From positions 47,589 through 111,588 of the forward strand of contig CACVKW010001104.1 of the NCBI GenBank assembly GCA_902749685.1: a stretch of 64,000 nt of DNA. The letters run 5' to 3'. Numbering within the stretch: the stretch's first letter is position 1; each line of letters opens with the position of its first letter. Made by a program: the position numbers and the translations under genes. A model generated the notes under the pieces. The model did not search any database. It was not told where the DNA came from and worked only from the letters and a program-made list of their open reading frames with translations. Of the stretch, positions 59,630 to 64,000 are shown piece by piece. This DNA comes from Olavius sp. associated proteobacterium Delta 1. GTDB taxonomy: Bacteria > Desulfobacterota > Desulfobacteria > Desulfobacterales > JAFDCJ01.

Positions 59630-60370
59630 CTATTCCGCCACAATAAACAAATCTATATAACCATCCCTTATCAAGACCGACTCCTGGGCCTCAGCTTGTT
59701 TCAGGGTGGTAAATTTGCCAACGCGAACCCGATAAAAAACTTGATCACCGCGGTCGTAGACCGTAACGTGCGCGTTGCGATATTTTTCATTCAATTTAGC
59801 GCTCAGTCTCTCAGCGTTTTCGCGATTCACAAATGCACCGATCTGATAGGTAAAATTGCCCGTATAAAGGTCGACGGGTACATAACTGCGCGGCCTTCCG
59901 CCATCAGTGGTGGCCGGCGTGGCCAGGGCAATCACCTCGACTCTGGCGGTGCCGGGGCCGACAACCCCGATTTCATTGGCCGCTTTGTAGGACAAATCAA
60001 TAATTCTGCCCCTCACAAACGGTCCCCGATCGTTAACCCGCACCTCCACCCGACGATTGTTTACAAGGTTGTGAACCCGCACAAAAGTGCCCAGCGGCAG
60101 GGTTTTGTGAGCCGCGGTCATGGCATACATATTGTAGATTTCACCGTTGGAGGTTTTCTTGCCATGGAAATCCTTGCCGTACCAGGAAGCGATCCCGCGC
60201 TGGCGAAATCCCTTTGAATCCGGCAGCGGCTGATACCATCTACCAAACACTTTATAGGGCTTGGGGTGGCCGGGTGTTCTTTTGGGAGGAGCAGGAGCGC
60301 TGGTGGTACACCCATAGATGAAACATATCAAAGTGGCGAGCATTAAAAAAAGCGGAGAAAGTCTTTTCAT
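59630..60370 (-). CDS. rlpA: RlpA-type lipoprotein with SPOR domain
   Basis: RlpA is a septal peptidoglycan-associated lipoprotein; some homologues are lytic transglycosylases. The 246-residue protein has a lipobox (FIYGCTT), a double-psi beta-barrel (GIASWYGKDFHGKKTSNGEI, MTAAHKTLPLGTFVRV, VRVNDRGPFVRGRIIDLSY) and a C-terminal SPOR domain (FTYQIGAFVNRENAERL, FYRVRVGKFTT) that binds denuded glycan. The conserved His and Asp of RlpA lytic enzymes (MTAAHK, VNDRGPF) are present. It lies five bases after the lon stop, so the two probably share a transcript. Confidence 0.93.
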   Translation of the reverse strand: MKRLSPLFLMLATLICFIYGCTTSAPAPPKRTPGHPKPYKVFGRWYQPLPDSKGFRQRGIASWYGKDFHGKKTSNGEIYNMYAMTAAHKTLPLGTFVRVHNLVNNRRVEVRVNDRGPFVRGRIIDLSYKAANEIGVVGPGTARVEVIALATPATTDGGRPRSYVPVDLYTGNFTYQIGAFVNRENAERLSAKLNEKYRNAHVTVYDRGDQVFYRVRVGKFTTLKQAEAQESVLIRDGYIDLFIVAE

Positions 60371-60375
60371 TTCTT

Positions 60376-62769
60376 TTAACGCATTTTATTTAAAACAGGT
60401 GGTTTTTTATTTTTCAGAGCAATATTGATGACGTCCAGCATCTTATCGACGAAATGAAATTTTATATCCTTTTCAACCTTTTTCGGAATATCTTCCAGAT
60501 CTCTGCGATTCCAGTCCGGCAAAATGATCGTTTTTATCCCCGCGCGGTGGGCCGCCAGAACCTTCTCTTTGACGCCGCCGACCGGCAATACCTGGCCCCT
60601 TAATACCTGGCCCCTTAAAGTAATCTCGCCGGTCATGGCCAGGTCCTTGGGAATACGGGTGTCGGTCAGCAGAGATGTCAAAGCGGTCAACATGGTTACA
60701 CCGGCCGAAGGCCCGTCTTTTGGAATGGCACCGGCCGGGACGTGAATGTGGAGGTCGTGGCTGTCAAAAAAGTCCTCCTCAATCCCCAGGTCGGATGCAT
60801 TGGCCCGCGCAAAACTCAACGCGGCGGTTGCCGACTCTTTCATGACATCGCCAAGCTGGCCGGTCAGGGTCAATCCTTTTCTACCCTTCATGGCGGTCGC
60901 TTCAATAAAAAGCAGCTCGCCTCCGGTGGGCGTCCAGGCCAGCCCCGTGGCCACCCCCGGGGTTGTTATGCGGGCCTTGGTTTCGGAAGTAATTCGAACC
61001 GGTCCAAGGTAGCCATGAATGTCCTCGACTTTGATGATCGTGGATTTAACTTTGCCTTCGGCAATTTTGCTGGCCACGCCGCGGCAGGCGTTGGCAATTT
61101 CCCGCTCCAGGTTCCGCAGCCCGGCTTCACGGGTATATCCGGTGACAATCTGTTTTACGGCACCGGCCGTAAATTTGATTTGCTTGGCGTTAAGACCATG
61201 CGCATCCCGCTGACGGGGTATGAGATAACGATTGGCAATCTTTATCTTCTCATCCAGGGTGTATCCATGCAGCATCAGCACTTCCATGCGGTCACGCAGT
61301 GCCGGTGGAATGGTGTCCAAAATATTGGCGGTGGTGATAAACATGACTTTGGAAAGATCAAAGGGCACATCCAGGTAATGATCACCGAAAGAAAAATTTT
61401 GCTCGGGATCAAGTACCTCCAGCAAGGCTGAAGATGGATCACCGCGAAAATCACTGCCGACCTTGTCGATCTCATCCAGCATGAATACCGGATTATTGGA
61501 CTCCGCACGTCGCAGGCCCTGGATGATGCGGCCGGGAAGCGCTCCCACATAGGTGCGTCGATGTCCCCTGATTTCGGCCTCATCGCGCACGCCGCCCAGG
61601 GAAATACGGTGAAACTTGCGCCCCAAGGCCCGCGCGATGGATTGTCCCAGCGAGGTCTTCCCGGTTCCGGGAGGTCCGGCAAAGCATAATATAGGCCCTT
61701 TTGATTCCGGCTTTAACTTGCGGACCGCCAGGTATTCAATAATGCGCCGTTTGGGTTTTTCCAGGCCGAAATGATCAGTGTCCAATATTTTCCGGGCCTT
61801 TTTAATGTCAAGATTATCCTGGGTGCTGTCGTGCCAGGGCAGTGCGGTAATCCAGTCCAGATAGGTGGACGCGACCGTGTATTCGGCCGAAGACGGATGC
61901 ATGCGGGACAGGCGGTCCAGTTCTCTTTCAGCTTCCTTGCGTGCCTCCTCCGGCAGATTCTTTTCATCAATTTTGGCCCGGTATTCATCGATCTCAACGC
62001 TGGCCTCATCTTTTTCGCCCAATTCTTCTTTGATGGCTTTCAATTGCTGACGCAGGTAGTACTCGCGCTGGCTTTTATCCATATCCCCTTTGACCTGGCT
62101 TTGAATTTTATCACCCAGTTCCAGGATATCGAGCTGATGATTTACCAGGCGCGTGACTTCTTTCAATCTTTTTTTAACGTCCACCATTTCGAGGACGATT
62201 TGCTTCTCTTCAGGATTCGAATTGATGGTTGAAGCTACCATATCCGCCAACGTGCCCGGCTCCTGGATGGTTTTGGCCATCTGGGCAATCTCGGGCGGCA
62301 GCCCCGGCGACAGTTCGACAACCCTTTCAAACTGGCTGGTTATATTTGACATCAAGGCTTCAGTTTCTTTGTCCTCTTTCTCGACGTCCTTGATTGATTC
62401 GATCCGGGCGACGAGATAGGGTTTGCCGTCCTCAAAAGCTTTTATTTTAAACCGGCTCAAACCCTGGACCAGGAGTTGGGTTCGATTATCATGGGTTTTG
62501 GCCATTTTAAGAATTAAAGCGCTGGTGCCCACCTGGGCCAGATCTTCCTTTTCAGGCGCATTTTTTTCCTCAGGCTTTTTAGATACGATCAAACCGATGA
62601 TGCGATCTTTGGCCATCGCGTCATCCACCAGCTTGACCGACTCACCCTGCATAACCACCAGCGGCAAAACCATTTTGGGAAATAGCGCTGCATCATACAG
62701 CGGCATAATTGGCAGAATCTCGGGTACCTTTTCCGCATCAAATTCCATGGATGACTGTTTATCAGCCAT
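60376..62769 (-). CDS. lon: ATP-dependent Lon protease
   Basis: Lon degrades misfolded and regulatory proteins. The 797-residue protein has the N-terminal LAN domain (LPIMPLYDAALFPKMVLPLV), AAA+ module with Walker A FAGPPGTGKTSLGQSIA and Walker B VFMLDEIDKVGSDFRGDPSS, and the Ser-Lys protease with PKDGPSAGVTMLTALTSL (catalytic Ser) and LPVGGVKEKVLAAHRAGI (catalytic Lys). The C-terminus ends normally. The start is at 62769. It is in tandem with rlpA (5-bp gap) and 118 bp downstream of hsp20, a heat-shock gene on the same strand. Confidence 0.97.
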   Translation of the reverse strand: MADKQSSMEFDAEKVPEILPIMPLYDAALFPKMVLPLVVMQGESVKLVDDAMAKDRIIGLIVSKKPEEKNAPEKEDLAQVGTSALILKMAKTHDNRTQLLVQGLSRFKIKAFEDGKPYLVARIESIKDVEKEDKETEALMSNITSQFERVVELSPGLPPEIAQMAKTIQEPGTLADMVASTINSNPEEKQIVLEMVDVKKRLKEVTRLVNHQLDILELGDKIQSQVKGDMDKSQREYYLRQQLKAIKEELGEKDEASVEIDEYRAKIDEKNLPEEARKEAERELDRLSRMHPSSAEYTVASTYLDWITALPWHDSTQDNLDIKKARKILDTDHFGLEKPKRRIIEYLAVRKLKPESKGPILCFAGPPGTGKTSLGQSIARALGRKFHRISLGGVRDEAEIRGHRRTYVGALPGRIIQGLRRAESNNPVFMLDEIDKVGSDFRGDPSSALLEVLDPEQNFSFGDHYLDVPFDLSKVMFITTANILDTIPPALRDRMEVLMLHGYTLDEKIKIANRYLIPRQRDAHGLNAKQIKFTAGAVKQIVTGYTREAGLRNLEREIANACRGVASKIAEGKVKSTIIKVEDIHGYLGPVRITSETKARITTPGVATGLAWTPTGGELLFIEATAMKGRKGLTLTGQLGDVMKESATAALSFARANASDLGIEEDFFDSHDLHIHVPAGAIPKDGPSAGVTMLTALTSLLTDTRIPKDLAMTGEITLRGQVLRGQVLPVGGVKEKVLAAHRAGIKTIILPDWNRRDLEDIPKKVEKDIKFHFVDKMLDVINIALKNKKPPVLNKMR

Positions 62770-62887
62770 ATTTTCCTCCCCACCCTGCTTTGATATTCAT
62801 GTAATCTTACGTGATTCCGCCTTCCAGCCTCTGCATCCCGACTTCCCCATTCTGCATTCCACAATCCGCATTCCGCATTCATTTTCC
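62770..62887. repeat. Low-complexity repeat between hsp20 and lon
   Basis: Degenerate CCGCCTTCCAGCCTCTGCATC and ATTCTGCATTCCACAATCCG words lie here. The gap is too short to hold a separate gene, and no lon promoter was identified. Confidence 0.5.
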
Positions 62888-63334
62888 CTATCCATCCTGA
62901 ATTGGTATTTTATGAGTTTTCTCGGGCGGCTGTTTTGCCAACCGAATCTCAAGCAACCCGTTTTGATAGGCGGCGGACACGACCTCCGGATCGATGGGCG
63001 CCGGCAGAAAAAGGACTCGCTCAAACCTGCCGTACTGAATTTCAGCCAGTCGATAAGTCGCATCACTTGAGCAATGTCTCGCAATACGATTCCCCTGAAT
63101 CCTTACTGCTTTGGAGCTGATCTCGACCTCCAGATCATCTTTGTCGACGCCTGGAATCTCAGCCACAATGACCACCTCTTCCGGCGTCTCATTCATGTCC
63201 ATCGGGGGTTTCCAGGTGCGCTCGGCAAGTGTGAAGGCCGGGCTCATTGATCGGAACATATCTTCGATGGTCTTTTCGAATTTGGAACCAATGTGACCGA
63301 AATCATCTAAAAATCGTATTTTGATGTACTCCAT
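62888..63334 (-). CDS. Hsp20/alpha-crystallin small heat-shock protein
   Basis: This 148-residue small heat-shock chaperone binds unfolding proteins without ATP. The alpha-crystallin domain spans ~45-130: WKPPMDMNETPEEVVIVAEI, VDKDDLEVEISSKAVRIQGN and YGRFERVLFLPAPI. The C-terminal tail has the I-x-I motif (HKIPIQDG). The start at 63334 has AGGAG upstream. The promoter-bearing inverted-repeat element ends 24 bp upstream of the start, in the sense direction. No CIRCE or clear sigma32 site was seen. Confidence 0.94.
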   Translation of the reverse strand: MEYIKIRFLDDFGHIGSKFEKTIEDMFRSMSPAFTLAERTWKPPMDMNETPEEVVIVAEIPGVDKDDLEVEISSKAVRIQGNRIARHCSSDATYRLAEIQYGRFERVLFLPAPIDPEVVSAAYQNGLLEIRLAKQPPEKTHKIPIQDG

Positions 63335-63358
63335 TTTCGGCTCCTAAAATTTGTTATT

Positions 63359-63457
63359 ACCTGAATTTTGTATGCAAATAACCCCTCCTGGTGAAGTTCG
63401 AGGTCAAGCAACCGCAATTGACTTGGCGCGATGATTGCTGCTCTAAAATTCAGGATC
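63359..63457 (-). mobile_element. Mobile-promoter-like element, copy 4 (upstream of hsp20)
   Basis: This is a ~99-bp copy, reverse orientation. TACCTGAATTTT (63359-63370) and AAAATTCAGGA (63446-63456) are the ends. Core GCAATCATCGC and TTGACCTCGAACTT are kept. TTGACC to TTATTT spacing is 20 bp here, longer than optimal. It reads toward hsp20. Confidence 0.72.
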
Positions 63458-63819
63458 TATTTTTTCAAAATATTTTTATGCTTGAATTATCCCTATACCA
63501 TGGGCTTTAGGTATTGTAAATTCAGTATCTTTTGGGCGCGCAAGAAATTTTTACAGCAAACCTCGTTTCGGATAAATAACGGATAGGCGCTCTTATGTCT
63601 TGCGGCTAAGGATACGTTCAACATTAAGGTATTGAAAGGTAACCACTCCGTCGGGCCGGAATGAGACGAAAATAACACCGAAACCAGGGTTTGTAAAGAG
63701 AAGACGAAACTGGAAGTCGGAGGGCGGAATGCGGAAGTTGGAAAGAAGATCAAAAGCGAATATAGAATAATGAATATCCGCAATCGAAAAGCCCACAACA
63801 CGCAATCCGCATCCATTAT
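63458..63819. other. Gene-free spacer before the satellite
   Basis: About 360 bp show no convincing gene. Open frames on the minus strand exist only because the adjacent satellite has no stop codons. The GAATATAGAATAATGAATATC word at 63767-63787 is a dispersed repeat. Confidence 0.45.
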
Positions 63820-64000
63820 CCAGCATCCAGTATCCAGCATCCAGTATCCAGCATCCAGCATCCAGTATCCAGCATCCAGCATCCAGCATCCAGCATCCAG
63901 TATCCAGCATCCAGCATCCAGTATCCAGTATCCAGCATCCAGTATCCAGTATCCAGCATCCAGCATCCAGCATCCAGTATCCAGCATCCAGCATCCAGCA
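63820..64000. repeat. 7-bp satellite (CCAGCAT / CCAGTAT)
   Basis: Twenty-five complete 7-bp units plus a partial one run to the window edge. All units are CCAGCAT (16) or CCAGTAT (9), differing only at the fifth base. The order is irregular. Because 7 is not a multiple of 3 and the unit has no stop, all minus-strand frames read an LDAGYW/LDTGCW heptapeptide. The array continues beyond the window. Confidence 0.93.

Noticed and set aside
63493..63994. Minus-strand open frames of 130-165 codons rich in LDAGYW/LDTGCW
   Set aside because: They are open only because the 7-bp satellite has no stop in any frame. There is no start site, fold or homologous look.
63820..64000. CRISPR array
   Set aside because: Units are 7 bp without spacers and no cas genes are present.

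Overview
The window looks like part of a Desulfobacterota (Desulfobacterales-like) chromosome, with roughly balanced GC. The pointers are LutABC-type iron-sulfur lactate oxidation, TIGR04211-type SH3 and DUF1178 proteins, PAS/HisKA proteins of a type I associate with this phylum, an EpmA homologue, an MscK-like channel and gaps filled with short degenerate repeats. The taxonomic call is an inference; no rRNA or tRNA gene was seen. There is no phage, plasmid or CRISPR locus.

Layout. 1-6.4 kb: a minus-strand trp operon, trpE-G-D-C-F-B (trpB cut by the window edge), headed by a leader peptide with three consecutive Trp codons and two tandem terminator-like hairpins. trpE/G/D overlap, but the trpD/C, trpC/F and F/B gaps are filled with repeat elements, one of which holds two hairpins with exactly complementary loops. 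6.7-7.4 kb: a Phd/VapC-type toxin-antitoxin pair with a promoter/operator. 7.7-10.6 kb: lutABC. 10.6-15.3 kb: gene relics (GIY-YIG/RAYT, IS1182-like), a secreted tannase-family esterase, a PEBP protein and a PilZ protein. 15.5-18.0 kb: a secreted SBBP/PKD protein. 18.6-20.3 kb: a cobalt-type nitrile hydratase operon. 20.5-26.1 kb: a short RNase H-like gene, an HDOD response regulator, an old yellow enzyme, a methyltransferase-like protein, a NYN-domain protein and an ADP-ribosylglycohydrolase.

26.5-30.7 kb: an MFS carrier, a GlcD-type FAD oxidase and a hydroxyacid-oxoacid transhydrogenase homologue, plausibly a 4-hydroxyacid oxidation route that passes electrons through a 2-hydroxyacid. 31-37.5 kb: a universal stress protein, two acyl-CoA synthetases and a chemoreceptor. 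37.9-42.7 kb: a sigma54 activator, a HyuA-like protein and a histone-deacetylase-like amidohydrolase with a C-terminal zinc ribbon. 43-55.9 kb: a hybrid kinase, EpmA, a DUF2062 protein, a large MscK-type channel, two small proteins, a CNNM/CorC transporter, an SH3 protein, DUF1178 and a PAS/HisKA protein lacking an ATPase domain. 56.2-63.3 kb: RecD2, a GmhB-like phosphatase, RlpA, Lon and Hsp20. The right edge is a 7-bp satellite.

The most unusual content is non-coding. A ~96-bp family with 12-bp terminal inverted repeats occurs in at least three near-complete copies and one partial copy. It carries a sigma70-like promoter and sits directly upstream of usp, hyuA and hsp20 in the sense direction. 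A second repeat population has run into the 3' ends of at least four genes and now encodes their C-terminal tails.
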